A stretch of 64,000 nucleotides of DNA from Terriglobia bacterium (lineage in GTDB: Bacteria; Acidobacteriota; Terriglobia; Terriglobales; Acidobacteriaceae): positions 17,220-81,219 of the forward strand of contig JAIQEY010000028.1 in NCBI GenBank assembly GCA_020073565.1, written 5' to 3'. The notes below the pieces were generated by a model. The model saw nothing but the letters and a program-made list of their open reading frames with translations. It had not been told where the DNA came from and did no database searches. How positions within the stretch are numbered: the first letter of the stretch is position 1; each line of letters begins with the position of its first letter. Below, in pieces: positions 7,143 to 17,106 of the stretch. The translations under genes were made by a program, and so were the position numbers.

Positions 7143-9911
7143 CTATCCGGTATTGTGGAGGCCGGCGGCGATACCGTTCATGGTGGCGCCGATGGCGTAG
7201 TCGAGCGCTGGATCCGCGGTGCCGGTGCGCTTGCGGCGCAGCAGATCGACTTGGATCAGGCTGAGCGGATCGACGTACGGGTTGCGCAGGCGCACGGATC
7301 GGAAGAGGACAGGATTTTTTCCCAGCAATTCATGCTGGCCGGTGACGGCCAGAATGAGCCGGCCGGTGCGTTCGAATTCCTGGCGCAGCATTCCGAAGAC
7401 GCGGTCGCGGAGAACGGCGTCGGTTACGAGCTCTGCATAAAGGCGGGCGATGGCGAAGTCTGCCTTGGCCATGGCGATTTCGACGCTGCGAATCAGGCTG
7501 GCGAACAGCGGGAAGCTTTCCATCATTTCGCGCAGGAGTTGTGGGTGTTGGGGGCTGCGGCTGGCGAAGCGCTCGAGGGCGTGGCCGACTCCGAACCACG
7601 CGGGAACGGCGTGACGGCTTTGCATCCAGCCGAATACCCAGGGGATGGCGCGCAAGTCTTCGAGGCTGCGATTCGCGGTGCGGCGCGCGGGGCGGGAGCC
7701 GATGCGAGCGTTCTCTAACTCGTTCACCGGGGTGGCCTGCTCGAAATATTCGAGGACTTCGGGATTCTCGGCGATGTGCTTCCGGTAGAAGACGAACGCG
7801 TCCGAGGACATCGATTCCATGGCCTCGTCCCAGCGCTGCTTGGCTTCGGGCGTTGCCTGGGGCGGCATCGTGATTGCTTCGAGGCAGGCGGCGATCATGA
7901 TTTCGAGATTCCACTCGGCCAGCACGGGGTCCGAGTACTTCCAGCTGAGGACTTCACCTTGCTCGGTGATGCGTATTTCGCCGGAGAAATCGCCGGCGGG
8001 TTGGGCGAGGATGGCGGCGTGGGTAGGGCCTCCGCCGCGGCCTACGGTGCCGCCGCGGCCGTGGAACAGGCGCAGATTGATTCCGCAATCGCGCGCCGCC
8101 TCATGCAAGTGGTGCTGCGCTTTGTGCAATTCCCAGGTGCTGGTCAGCATCCCTCCGTCTTTGTTGGAGTCGGAGTAGCCGAGCATGACTTCGTGCGTGC
8201 GTCCCCAGGAATTGAAAAGTGGTTGGTACTCGGGAGATTTCCAGACGCGGCGCATGATGGCGGGGGAAGAGCGCAGCGCGTCGATCGATTCGAACAGAGG
8301 GACGGGCATCAGGCCGGGATCTCCGTTACTGGCAGCGGCGTTAACGCCTCCCAGCGCCGCGAGGCGGATTACCGCGAAGATGTCGTGTTCGGACTGCGTG
8401 TTGCTGATGATGAAGTTGCGGATCGCTTGCGGGGAGTGCGTCTTTTTTAATTCCGCGATCGCGCGAAAGGTATCGATGAGTTCGACCGATGACGCGGAGA
8501 AGTCTGGCGGAAACTGAGGTGCTCTCGCCGGCGTCTTTCCTGCGGATCCCAGCTCAGCGAGCGCTTGGGACTGTACGCGGGCGTGCTGGCGAATGTCGAG
8601 CGCGTGCAGGTGGAACCAGAAAGTTCGGACTTTGCGGATGAGGGGTTCGACGAGTTCCGCTAGTCGCTGACCGTGGTTGGCGCAGAGGCTGTCGCGGATG
8701 AGCGCGAGATCTTCTTCGAATTGCTCCGGCGACTTGTACGCGTGTTCATGTTTTGACGACTTGCGGGTGAAACGCAAACGGGCGATCAAGAACTCGAGAA
8801 AGTGGCGATAGAGTTCTGCGGCGGTGATCTGTTTCCATCGGGAATACTTTTCGCCGAGCTCTTCATCGTATTCGCGAACTCGCCGGGAAAGGGGGGCCGA
8901 CACTCCGATGCGGCGGGTCGACATGCTCAGTTGTCCGATGAGGCGCGTGGTTTCGGCAATGTAGTGGTCGATGATGACGTGGCGTGCCATGCTGACTGCA
9001 TCGCGCGTGGAGGTGGCAGTGACGAAGGGATTGCCGTCGCGGTCGCCGCCGATCCATGAGCCGAAGGATAGCAATGCGGGAAGTGGGGCGGTGGCGCCAT
9101 AGACATCGCGCAGGGATTCTTCGAGTTCGGCGAAGAGGCGCGGAAGGGTTTCACACAGAACCATCGGAAAATAGTCGAGGCCCATGTGAATCTCGTCGCG
9201 CACGGTGGGCTTGTTGAGGCGGACCTCGTCGGTCTGCCAGAGAGCGGTGATCTCTGCGAGGATGAGCGATTCGTATTCGCGGGCCTCGGAATCGGAAAGC
9301 GGCAACTGGTCGAGACGTTCGAGATAGGCGGCGATACGGCGGCGTTTGAGGCGGATCGTGTGGCGCGTGATTTCTGTCGGGTGCGCGGTAAAGACGGGCG
9401 TCACTTTGACCTTGCGCAGGGACTCGAGCATCGCGTCGGCAGAGACTCCCGCGGAACGCATCCGGACCAGGGTGCCGCGGAACGAGCCATCGACGGGAGT
9501 TGTATCGGCCAGCAGGCGGGCCGCGCGGCGACGGCGCTTGCGATGATTGGTCTCGGCGAGGTTGGTGAGTTCGAAATAGATGGCGAAGGCCTTGGTGACG
9601 CGATAAGCGTCTTCGACCGGTAGCGAGCGAATGATCTCGCGGACGCGGATCATCAGGCTGTCGAGTTCGGATTCCGATTTCGCGCCGGATGAAGGATGTT
9701 CGCGGTGCTGGATCAGGAGGCGGCGCAACTGCTCGACAACCTCGAAGAACGCTTCCCCTTCCTGCTCGACCAGCACGTGCCCGAGCAGAATGCCTAGCGA
9801 GCGAACGTCGCGGCGCAGGGGGAGTTCTTTCGCGGGATCGGCGGTGTCGGCCGTCAACTCGGCAAGGCGAGCGGCGGGAGCGGCATCGCTCCAGAGGGGG
9901 CTGTCAACCAT
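7143..9911 (-). CDS. ppc: phosphoenolpyruvate carboxylase
   Basis: Carboxylates phosphoenolpyruvate with bicarbonate to oxaloacetate, refilling the TCA cycle. The 922-residue product has all family hallmarks: FTAHPTEITRHTI with the catalytic His, GGDRDGNPFVT, the glycine loop FHGRGGTVGRGGGPTH, GYSDSNKDGG, and the C-terminal tetrapeptide HNTG in place of the usual RNTG or QNTG. Length is typical for bacterial enzymes (880-960). The ATG at 9911 (MVDSPLWSD) was chosen because upstream in-frame codons, to 9974, lie inside a hairpin repeat and would add an unrelated leader. It appears monocistronic, and the ribosome site is weak. Confidence 0.95.
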   Translation of the reverse strand: MVDSPLWSDAAPAARLAELTADTADPAKELPLRRDVRSLGILLGHVLVEQEGEAFFEVVEQLRRLLIQHREHPSSGAKSESELDSLMIRVREIIRSLPVEDAYRVTKAFAIYFELTNLAETNHRKRRRRAARLLADTTPVDGSFRGTLVRMRSAGVSADAMLESLRKVKVTPVFTAHPTEITRHTIRLKRRRIAAYLERLDQLPLSDSEAREYESLILAEITALWQTDEVRLNKPTVRDEIHMGLDYFPMVLCETLPRLFAELEESLRDVYGATAPLPALLSFGSWIGGDRDGNPFVTATSTRDAVSMARHVIIDHYIAETTRLIGQLSMSTRRIGVSAPLSRRVREYDEELGEKYSRWKQITAAELYRHFLEFLIARLRFTRKSSKHEHAYKSPEQFEEDLALIRDSLCANHGQRLAELVEPLIRKVRTFWFHLHALDIRQHARVQSQALAELGSAGKTPARAPQFPPDFSASSVELIDTFRAIAELKKTHSPQAIRNFIISNTQSEHDIFAVIRLAALGGVNAAASNGDPGLMPVPLFESIDALRSSPAIMRRVWKSPEYQPLFNSWGRTHEVMLGYSDSNKDGGMLTSTWELHKAQHHLHEAARDCGINLRLFHGRGGTVGRGGGPTHAAILAQPAGDFSGEIRITEQGEVLSWKYSDPVLAEWNLEIMIAACLEAITMPPQATPEAKQRWDEAMESMSSDAFVFYRKHIAENPEVLEYFEQATPVNELENARIGSRPARRTANRSLEDLRAIPWVFGWMQSRHAVPAWFGVGHALERFASRSPQHPQLLREMMESFPLFASLIRSVEIAMAKADFAIARLYAELVTDAVLRDRVFGMLRQEFERTGRLILAVTGQHELLGKNPVLFRSVRLRNPYVDPLSLIQVDLLRRKRTGTADPALDYAIGATMNGIAAGLHNTG

Positions 9912-9934
9912 GGAATATTTTAGCGGAAGGGGTT

Positions 9935-9977
9935 GGAATCCCACACATCGCCAAGAACGCGATGTGTGGGGCACCCG
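9935..9977 (+). repeat. family A hairpin, copy A1
   Basis: GGAAT then a perfect 12-bp stem CCCACACATCGC / GCGATGTGTGGG around the 7-base loop CAAGAAC, then GCACCC. The flanks GGAATCCCAC and GTGGGGCACCC recur in the other copies. It sits between ppc and an esterase remnant. Confidence 0.8.
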
Positions 9978-10171
9978 CGCCGTATTTATTTCTCACGTGC
10001 GGCGACCAGGAAGGACTGCTTCCGGCGAATCGTAATTTTGCGGCGTTATTGGAGCACAGGCGTGTTCGATACGAGTTCCATGTAGTAAGGGGTGGACACG
10101 ACTGGAATCAATGGAACGAGCGATTGCCCGGTGTTTTTCAGAGCTTGTTCGAGCACCTGGGTTCGAGCTGA
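9978..10171 (+). pseudogene. C-terminal remnant of an alpha/beta-hydrolase esterase
   Basis: An open frame ending at TGA 10169-10171 encodes LFLTCGDQEGLLPANR, then VRGGHDWNQWNERLPG and a final helix. This is the end of an esterase of the putative esterase/Fes-like alpha/beta-hydrolase type: the catalytic Asp region, then the GGHDW catalytic His. Nucleophile Ser, oxyanion region and start are missing. Upstream the frame runs straight into family A hairpin A1, so the fragment starts at that repeat. It is about 63 residues of a protein normally over 200. I read it as decay, with a breakpoint at or near the hairpin. Confidence 0.6.
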
Positions 10172-10275
10172 CGGCGAGTGCTCACTTCTTCGCTTTTCGA
10201 AAAGGGACTTACTCAACCTAAGTGACCCAGCAGTCCAGCGCAGTGGAGGGAAAGATCTTAAGAGGGAGACGATCG

Positions 10276-10313
10276 TGGAATCCCACCCTTCAAAAACCGA
10301 AGGGTGGGGCAGC
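10276..10313 (+). repeat. family A hairpin, copy A2
   Basis: TGGAAT, stem CCCACCCTTC / GAAGGGTGGG (10 bp, perfect), 7-base loop AAAAACC, then GCAGCC. The inner stem differs completely from A1 but pairing and loop length are kept. Confidence 0.8.
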
Positions 10314-10336
10314 CGATGCCACTCGGATAGTAACGA

Positions 10337-10376
10337 AAACCCACACATCGCAAAGAACGCGATGTGTGGGGCACCC
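10337..10376 (+). repeat. family A hairpin, copy A3
   Basis: Stem CCCACACATCGC / GCGATGTGTGGG (12 bp), identical to A1, around the 7-base loop AAAGAAC, then GCACCC. Confidence 0.8.
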
Positions 10377-10459
10377 GATTTTCCACATTCCCATCCGGGA
10401 AAATCTCTGCCATAATTGATCGTGCACCCCAGCCTGCACAAATTTTCAAGAACAATTAA

Positions 10460-12154
<1,695 letters not shown>

Positions 12155-12157
12155 TCT

Positions 12158-12296
12158 CACCGCCGAGACGCAGAGAACGCCGAGAAAACCGACAACTGCA
12201 GATCCCTCGCTTCGCTCAGGATGACAAATCAAAGAATGGCAGAACTGAAAAAACTTTGAAAAGATCTTCTCGGCGCCCTCGGCGTCTCGGCGGTAA
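12158..12296. repeat. family C inverted pair with nested family D repeat
   Basis: Left arm CACCGCCGAGACGCAGAG continuing to CGCCGAGAAAA (12158-12188); right arm TTCTCGGCGCCCTCGGCG then TCTCGGCGGTAA (12267-12296), its inverse. Between them lies AGATCCCTCGCTTCGCTCAG then GATGACAA (12199-12227), also present at 29198. The block starts three bases after the pyrG stop and ends exactly at the kdsA ATG. A second C pair is at 23386. Confidence 0.8.
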
Positions 12297-13151
12297 ATGA
12301 CTTTGACCTTGTCTTTCCAAATCGACAACGTCCGCGTGGGTTCTGGCGATTTGTTCCTGATCGCGGGGCCGTGCGTGATTGAGAGCGAAGATCACGCGCT
12401 CCGCATGGCCGAAATTGTGAAGGGCGTCACTCGCTCGCTGAATTTCCCGTTCATTTTCAAGGCGTCTTACGACAAGGCGAACCGTACATCGATCCGCAGC
12501 TATCGCGGCCCGGGGATGAAGGAAGGCCTGCGCATTCTGAAGAAAGTCAAAGATGACGTGCACATCCCAGTGCTGACCGACGTGCATCAGGTGGCCGACG
12601 TGGCGGCGGTAGCGGAAGTAGTGGACGTGCTGCAGATCCCGGCGTTTCTCTGCCGGCAGACCGATCTGGTGGTGGCAGCGGCCCTGAGCGGACGTCCGGT
12701 GAATATCAAGAAGGGACAGTTTGTCTCGCCCTGGGACATGAAGCACGCCGTCGAAAAATGCCGTGATGCAGGGAACAGCCAGGTGTTTGTGACCGAGCGC
12801 GGGTCGAGTTTCGGCTACAACAATCTGGTTGTCGATATGCGGTCTCTGGCCATCATGCGCAAGTTTGCTCCAGTGGTGTTTGACGCGACGCACTCGGTGC
12901 AGTTGCCGTCGTCTTCGCACGGCGATGAAGATCAGCCCGCGGTGAGCGGCGGCCAGCCGGAGTTTATCCCCGTGTTGTCGCGCGCGGCGGTGGCGGCGGG
13001 CGTGGACGGGGTGTTCATGGAAGTCCACGACAATCCGAAAGAAGCGAAGAGCGACGGCGCCAATGCGCTCGACACCCGGAACCTGCGCGGCGTGTTGAAA
13101 GAGTTGCTGGCGGTGAGGCAGGCGCTGGACGCGGCGCACGCGACACCGTAG
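12297..13151 (+). CDS. kdsA: 3-deoxy-8-phosphooctulonate synthase
   Basis: Condenses phosphoenolpyruvate with arabinose 5-phosphate to KDO 8-phosphate, the committed step to the LPS inner-core sugar. The 284-residue product shows [20 protein letters not shown] at the N-terminus, then [10 protein letters not shown], the GPGMKEGL loop, [29 protein letters not shown] and DATHSVQLP. This is standard length and order for KdsA. The ATG follows directly on the family C repeat and lacks a Shine-Dalgarno sequence. Its substrate is made by the isomerase encoded at 16015, 3 kb downstream on the same strand, but not contiguous. Confidence 0.96.
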   Translation: MTLTLSFQIDNVRVGSGDLFLIAGPCVIESEDHALRMAEIVKGVTRSLNFPFIFKASYDKANRTSIRSYRGPGMKEGLRILKKVKDDVHIPVLTDVHQVADVAAVAEVVDVLQIPAFLCRQTDLVVAAALSGRPVNIKKGQFVSPWDMKHAVEKCRDAGNSQVFVTERGSSFGYNNLVVDMRSLAIMRKFAPVVFDATHSVQLPSSSHGDEDQPAVSGGQPEFIPVLSRAAVAAGVDGVFMEVHDNPKEAKSDGANALDTRNLRGVLKELLAVRQALDAAHATP

Positions 13152-13167
13152 AAGTTGGTTCCTGGTC

Positions 13168-13262
13168 GACAAGGGCCGTCCCTCCGGGACTTGGTCTTAG
13201 ATTTGGCCGCCGACCCAGCGCTGAAGCGCTGGGCTAAGTTAGATCGTCCCTTCAGGACTTTT
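13168..13262 (+). repeat. REP sequence F1
   Basis: CCGTCCCTCCGGGACTTGG, then the core CCCAGCGCTGAAGCGCTGGG plus CTAAG, then CGTCCCTTCAGGACTTTTT. The core is a 20-base palindrome flanked by smaller ones. The same layout recurs at 13322 (inverted), 13886 and, degenerate, at 63068. Confidence 0.8.
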
Positions 13263-13321
13263 TCCGTAGCTCATTGAAACGCTGGGAACCCAAGAAACAA
13301 AAGGAACGGCCGGCCGCGGCA

Positions 13322-13432
13322 CGCCGTGCCTAGGATTGCCCGAGCCCCGGAGGGGCGAGCCAGCTTAGCCCAGCGCTTCAGCGCTGGGTAGGCCGAGCGA
13401 AAGAGGCCAAGTCCCGGAGGGCCGGCCCATTT
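13322..13432 (-). repeat. REP sequence F2 (inverted)
   Basis: Inverse-orientation copy: GCCCCGGAGGGGCGAGCC, CTTAGCCCAGCGCTTCAGCG plus CTGGG, then AAGTCCCGGAGGGCCGGCCC. It abuts the 3' end of the transposase gene. Confidence 0.8.
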
Positions 13433-13885
13433 TTATCCCAGCACGTGTGCCGGGTCGTAGTTAATTCCGTATCGTTTGAGTAGCTCCAAGAACTCTTCCT
13501 CGAAGTTGCGCCTCTTGTGATGCTCCAGTTGGTTCTTGATATATTCGACGATGCCATTCGTTTGGGACGCACTCACGCTGAACGCGCCGTAACCTTCCTG
13601 CCAGGCGAAGTTGCTTCCCGCCACGCCGGTGTCGTTGAGCCATTTGGAAGAGCAGCCCTTCAGAGTCTGCACCGCCTTTGAAAGCGGCATCGCGGCCGGC
13701 AGGAGGATCAAGGCGTGGCAATGATCTTCGACGCCACCGATTTTGATTGCCTCGAATTTGTGATTGCGGGCGATGCCGGCGATGTACGCCCAGAGTTTGG
13801 GTTGGAGTTCTTCGCGCAGGTGTTTTTGCCGCTCTTTGGTGCTGAAGACCACGTGGATTCGGTTGCTGGAATAGGTGTGCGACAT
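13433..13885 (-). CDS. IS200/REP-associated (Y1) transposase
   Basis: Single-strand DNA transposase of the HUH Y1 family, 150 residues. It shows IHVVFSTKERQKHL near the start, the His-x-His metal motif in VEDHCHALILLP (residues about 52-63) and a C-terminal helix EYIKNQLEHHKRRNF with the likely nucleophile Tyr. Length and intactness suggest an active enzyme. No accessory TnpB is present. The gene is bordered by REP palindromes in opposite orientation (F2 after it, F3 from its first codon), the layout expected of a RAYT acting on its own REPs. The ATG at 13885 is the first base of F3 read leftward. A simple solo IS200 relative is the alternative. Confidence 0.85.
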   Translation of the reverse strand: MSHTYSSNRIHVVFSTKERQKHLREELQPKLWAYIAGIARNHKFEAIKIGGVEDHCHALILLPAAMPLSKAVQTLKGCSSKWLNDTGVAGSNFAWQEGYGAFSVSASQTNGIVEYIKNQLEHHKRRNFEEEFLELLKRYGINYDPAHVLG

Positions 13886-13978
13886 GGGCCGTCCCTCCGG
13901 GACTTGATCTTTAAGTTTGGACGCCTACCCAGCGCTGAAGCGCTGGGCTAAGCTGGCTCGTCCTCCGGACTTGTTCGT
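13883..13978 (+). repeat. REP sequence F3
   Basis: GGCCGTCCCTCCGGGACTTG, then CCCAGCGCTGAAGCGCTGGG plus CTAAGCTGGC, then CGTCCTCCGGACTTG. It begins at the transposase start codon and mirrors F2, so gene plus F2 and F3 form an inverted-repeat-bounded unit. Confidence 0.8.
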
Positions 13979-14176
13979 CTGCAACTCGGGCCGCCGGTCA
14001 TGGATAAGGGCTGCGGCAAACGGCGAGTCCGTGATAAGCAGGGAGAAGATGGTTTCCGGGAGGGGAATATAGTCAGGCTATGTCGCGTGGCGGAATGAAT
14101 CTGTGATCGGAGTCACAACATTCTGGTTCACTTCCGAATCTGATACCATTCCCGCCTCATCTGAATCTGATCGCAT

Positions 14177-15319
14177 ATGCATTGGTTCGCAACTATTGCC
14201 GGCATTGTTCTGATTTTCGTCATCCTGCTGGATGCCTTTGAGACCATCGTTCTGCCGCGGCGCATCAAGCGCACTTTCCGCATCACCGGATGGTTCTACA
14301 AGAACACATGGACGATTTGGATGGGTGTGGCACGGCACATCGCGTCAGTGAACCGTCGGGAAGGGTTCCTGGCGTACTTTGGTCCGCTGTCGCTGATTTT
14401 TCTGCTGGTGTTCTGGGCGATTGGGCTGATCTTTGGATTTGCCTGTGTACAGTATGGACTGGGCGAACACCTGACTCTCGGCAGTGAGAAGATTACCTTC
14501 GGGAAACTGATCTATCACAGCGGAGAAACTTTCTTCACGCTGGGGTATGGCGACATCACTCCCAGCAACGCTGCCGCTCGCGCGCTGGCCGTGCTGGAAG
14601 CGGGCATGGGTTTTGCCTTCCTGGGCGTCGTGGTCGGATATCTGCCGGTGGTGTACACGGCGTTTGCCACGCGTGAGATCGAGATTTCTCTGCTCGACGC
14701 TCGCGCCGGGTCGCCGCCCAGCGCCACAGAATTCTTGAGTCGGCTGGGATGCTGCCCTGAGCAGTTGGTGCTCGACGGAATTTTTCGCGACTGGGAGCGT
14801 TGGTGCGCGGAACTGCTGTCGAGTCACATTTCCTATCCGGTGCTGGTCTATTTCCGGTCCCAGCATTCGAACCAGTCTTGGCTGAGCGCTCTGACGGTGA
14901 TGATGGACGTGACGTCGCTGATTATGACGGGCGTGGATGGCATCCATCCGGACCAGGCTAAGTTGACCTTTGCGGTGGCTCGGCACGCCGCCGTCGATCT
15001 AGCGCAGGTGATCAATGCGCGGTACAGCCCACACGAGGCGGAGCGGAACACGGAAGAGGATCTGAGGCGGATGCGCGCAGAACTCGCGCAGCACGGCGTG
15101 ACTTTCTACGACGGGCCAGATGCCTCAGAGCGACTGGCGAAACTGCGAGTGCTCTATGAGCCTTATGTCTACGCGCTGGCGCGGCGGTTGTTCATGACTC
15201 TGCCGCCATGGGTTCGCACGGAATATAAGAAGGATAACTGGCAGGGCGGGCCTTGGGATCGTGCGATTCAGGCGCGGGCGCTGCAGCGTCCGGGGCATGC
15301 GGTGGATGACCACTTCTGA
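14177..15319 (+). CDS. two-TM potassium-channel-like protein
   Basis: Inner-membrane ion channel with a K+-type pore. Residues 1-18 form a first hydrophobic segment, and a further one near 75-98 reads LSLIFLLVFWAIGLIFGF. The pore helix and selectivity filter follow at about 112-130 (SGETFFTLGYGDITP), then a last membrane helix (AVLEAGMGFAFLGVVVGY). GYGD is the canonical K+ filter. The remaining ~220 residues are cytoplasmic, largely helical, and match no RCK or cNMP-binding domain that I recognise. It stands alone. K+ selectivity is inferred from the filter only; gating is unknown. Confidence 0.85.
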   Translation: MHWFATIAGIVLIFVILLDAFETIVLPRRIKRTFRITGWFYKNTWTIWMGVARHIASVNRREGFLAYFGPLSLIFLLVFWAIGLIFGFACVQYGLGEHLTLGSEKITFGKLIYHSGETFFTLGYGDITPSNAAARALAVLEAGMGFAFLGVVVGYLPVVYTAFATREIEISLLDARAGSPPSATEFLSRLGCCPEQLVLDGIFRDWERWCAELLSSHISYPVLVYFRSQHSNQSWLSALTVMMDVTSLIMTGVDGIHPDQAKLTFAVARHAAVDLAQVINARYSPHEAERNTEEDLRRMRAELAQHGVTFYDGPDASERLAKLRVLYEPYVYALARRLFMTLPPWVRTEYKKDNWQGGPWDRAIQARALQRPGHAVDDHF

Positions 15320-15346
15320 GCCGGGCGATCGGGGCGTGAAAGGTTG

Positions 15347-15781
15347 TTACTCGCCAGACGCCGCACTACGTTTGCGAAGGCCGGGGCTCTGCTTCAGTGT
15401 GTGATAGAAGATCTCGAATTGCTGGGCAGCCTGCCGGTCGTATCTGGGCCTCAACACCTCGTAGGCTATTTCCCCTTCGTTCCGAATCAATTCCTGCAAT
15501 GTGAGAGCGTGAGCATACAACTGCTGGGAAAAGCGCAATACCCTCTCCAGATCTATGTCACTCGACGGACTTTTCCTGGCAACCTTCCCACACAGGCGGT
15601 CCACCGGATCTGGGCAAGCAACTGCGGTTCCCCCTCCTTTGAGCGATGATTCCACGGTCGCGTCGACAATCTGACCGCAGGCCAGGCACTTGGATTCCGC
15701 CGGGGTACGGTCACTGTTGCCGGCGCTAGGGCGCTGAAACGCCCGAGCCGAGCGCCGGAAGAAACGTCGTTCGGTTTTCAT
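15347..15781 (-). CDS. hypothetical protein with a possible zinc site
   Basis: Not recognised. The 144-residue product has a basic N-terminus (MKTERRFFRRSARAF) and a Cys cluster (CLACG near 32-36, then AVACPDP and RLCGK), which could bind a metal. The C-terminal half is helical, with QLYAHALTLQELIRNEGEIA. A good ribosome site (GAGAGGAG, seven bases before the ATG at 15781) supports translation. No neighbour gives a role. Confidence 0.5.
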   Translation of the reverse strand: MKTERRFFRRSARAFQRPSAGNSDRTPAESKCLACGQIVDATVESSLKGGGTAVACPDPVDRLCGKVARKSPSSDIDLERVLRFSQQLYAHALTLQELIRNEGEIAYEVLRPRYDRQAAQQFEIFYHTLKQSPGLRKRSAASGE

Positions 15782-16014
15782 GCCGCGCTCCTCTCGTGGA
15801 TTCGGCCAGCCAGCCGTGACTACCCGACGATGATTTCAAAATACCGGCTCCGCTGGGGGCAGTCCAACGCATAATTTGCGTTCTTTGCATCGGAACTATC
15901 GTCAAAGAGTCCAAGGCAGGGTGGACGGTACAACGTGCGAGAGAAGGCACTTTCACCCAATGAAAAGACTCGCCCCCGGACCGGCTTCCTCGCTTCTGCT
16001 AACATTTCCCCTTC

Positions 16015-17022
16015 ATGAAGCATGTGGGCGAGAACGTGGTGCGCATTGAAGCGGAAGCGCTGCGGGCGCTGGCGGACCGGCTGGCGGGGCCGATGGCGGC
16101 AGACTTCCAGCGCGCGCTGGAGTTGCTATTTGGCTGTCGGGGGCGCGTCGTGGTCACGGGCATGGGCAAGAGCGGGATTATTGCCCGCAAGGTGGCGGCG
16201 ACGCTGAATTCGACGGGATCGCCGGCATTGTATCTGCATCCGGTGGAGGCGCTGCATGGCGATCTGGGGATGATCGTGCGCGGGGATGTTGTGCTGGCCC
16301 TTTCGGCGAGCGGCGAGACGGAGGAAATTTTGCGGTTGCTGGCCACCATCAAGCGGCTACAGGTGCCGTTAATTACGATGACCTGCGATGATCTCGCAGC
16401 AACTTTCGCGGGCAGGAATGCCCGCTCCACACGGGCTTCCACTCTCGCGGCTGCTGCTGATGTGGCTCTGGATTGCTCGATCTCCAAGGAAGCTTGCTCA
16501 CTCGGGCTTGCTCCTACGGCATCCACCACTACCATGCTGGCTCTTGGCGATGCCTTGGCTGTGGCGCTTTCTGAGAAGCGCGGGTTTAAGGAAGAGGACT
16601 TTGCCAACCTGCATCCCGGAGGCAAATTGGGCAAGCGGTTGGCGCGGGTGGAGTCGCTGATGCACTCCGGGGATGCCGTGCCTCGAGTCAACGCGCAGAC
16701 GAAGATGCCGGATGTCATCTACGAGATGTCGCGCAAGAAGCTGGGCGTGACGGCGGTGGTTGATGGCGACCGGTTGCTGGGCGTGATCAGTGACGGCGAT
16801 CTGCGGCGACTCCTGCAGCAGCGCGGTAAGGACACGCTCGATCTTACGGCCGAGGACTGCATGACGCGGATGCCGAAAACTATTGGAGCGGAGGAGTTCG
16901 CGGCGTCCGCGCTGGCTCGCATGGAGGAGATGAAGATTACTTCACTCGTCGTGGTCGACGGCGAGCAGCGTGTGCTTGGGATTGTGCATCTGCATGATTT
17001 GTGGGGGACGGAGATGGTTTAG
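16015..17022 (+). CDS. kdsD: arabinose-5-phosphate isomerase (SIS + 2 CBS)
   Basis: Interconverts ribulose 5-phosphate and arabinose 5-phosphate, supplying KdsA. The SIS domain (about 1-190) has VVVTGMGKSGIIARK, LHPVEALHGDLGM, LSASGETEEIL, ISKEACSLGLAPTAST and the HPGGKLGK motif. Two CBS domains follow (about 205-325; LGVTAVVDGDRLLGVISDGD and ITSLVVVDGEQRVLGIVHLH). At 335 residues it is slightly long because residues 132-141 (AGRNARSTRA) are encoded by a family B palindrome, at the point where relatives read roughly GNPxSTLA. The frame is kept. It lies convergent with asnA. Confidence 0.93.
   Translation: MKHVGENVVRIEAEALRALADRLAGPMAADFQRALELLFGCRGRVVVTGMGKSGIIARKVAATLNSTGSPALYLHPVEALHGDLGMIVRGDVVLALSASGETEEILRLLATIKRLQVPLITMTCDDLAATFAGRNARSTRASTLAAAADVALDCSISKEACSLGLAPTASTTTMLALGDALAVALSEKRGFKEEDFANLHPGGKLGKRLARVESLMHSGDAVPRVNAQTKMPDVIYEMSRKKLGVTAVVDGDRLLGVISDGDLRRLLQQRGKDTLDLTAEDCMTRMPKTIGAEEFAASALARMEEMKITSLVVVDGEQRVLGIVHLHDLWGTEMV
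16408..16437 (+). repeat. family B palindrome inside kdsD
   Basis: GCGGGC-AGGAAT-GCCCGC followed by TCCACACGGGCT, the same element found between genes at 1436 and 57234. It is translated in frame as ten residues of the isomerase. Confidence 0.85.
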
Positions 17023-17067
17023 AGCTACGGGCTACGAGCCGCGAGCTTCGAGCGGACCAAAGAAAAA

Positions 17068-17091
17068 GACGGGCGGGGCGCCCGTCTCTCC
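17068..17091 (+). repeat. palindrome between convergent kdsD and asnA
   Basis: GACGGGCG-GGG-CGCCCGTC followed by TCTCC, centred in the 84-base gap between two converging genes. It may stop transcription from either side, but lacks a T-run. Confidence 0.6.
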
Positions 17092-17106
17092 ATTCTCAAG
17101 GTTTTC

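Noticed and set aside
9912..9974. N-terminal extension of ppc (MPHTSRSW...)
   Set aside because: These codons lie in family A hairpin A1; the same residues would appear at every copy, so they are repeat sequence and not enzyme.
9935..10376. Hairpins considered as a CRISPR-like array
   Set aside because: Spacing is irregular, the variable part is within each palindrome and not between repeats, and no cas gene is present.
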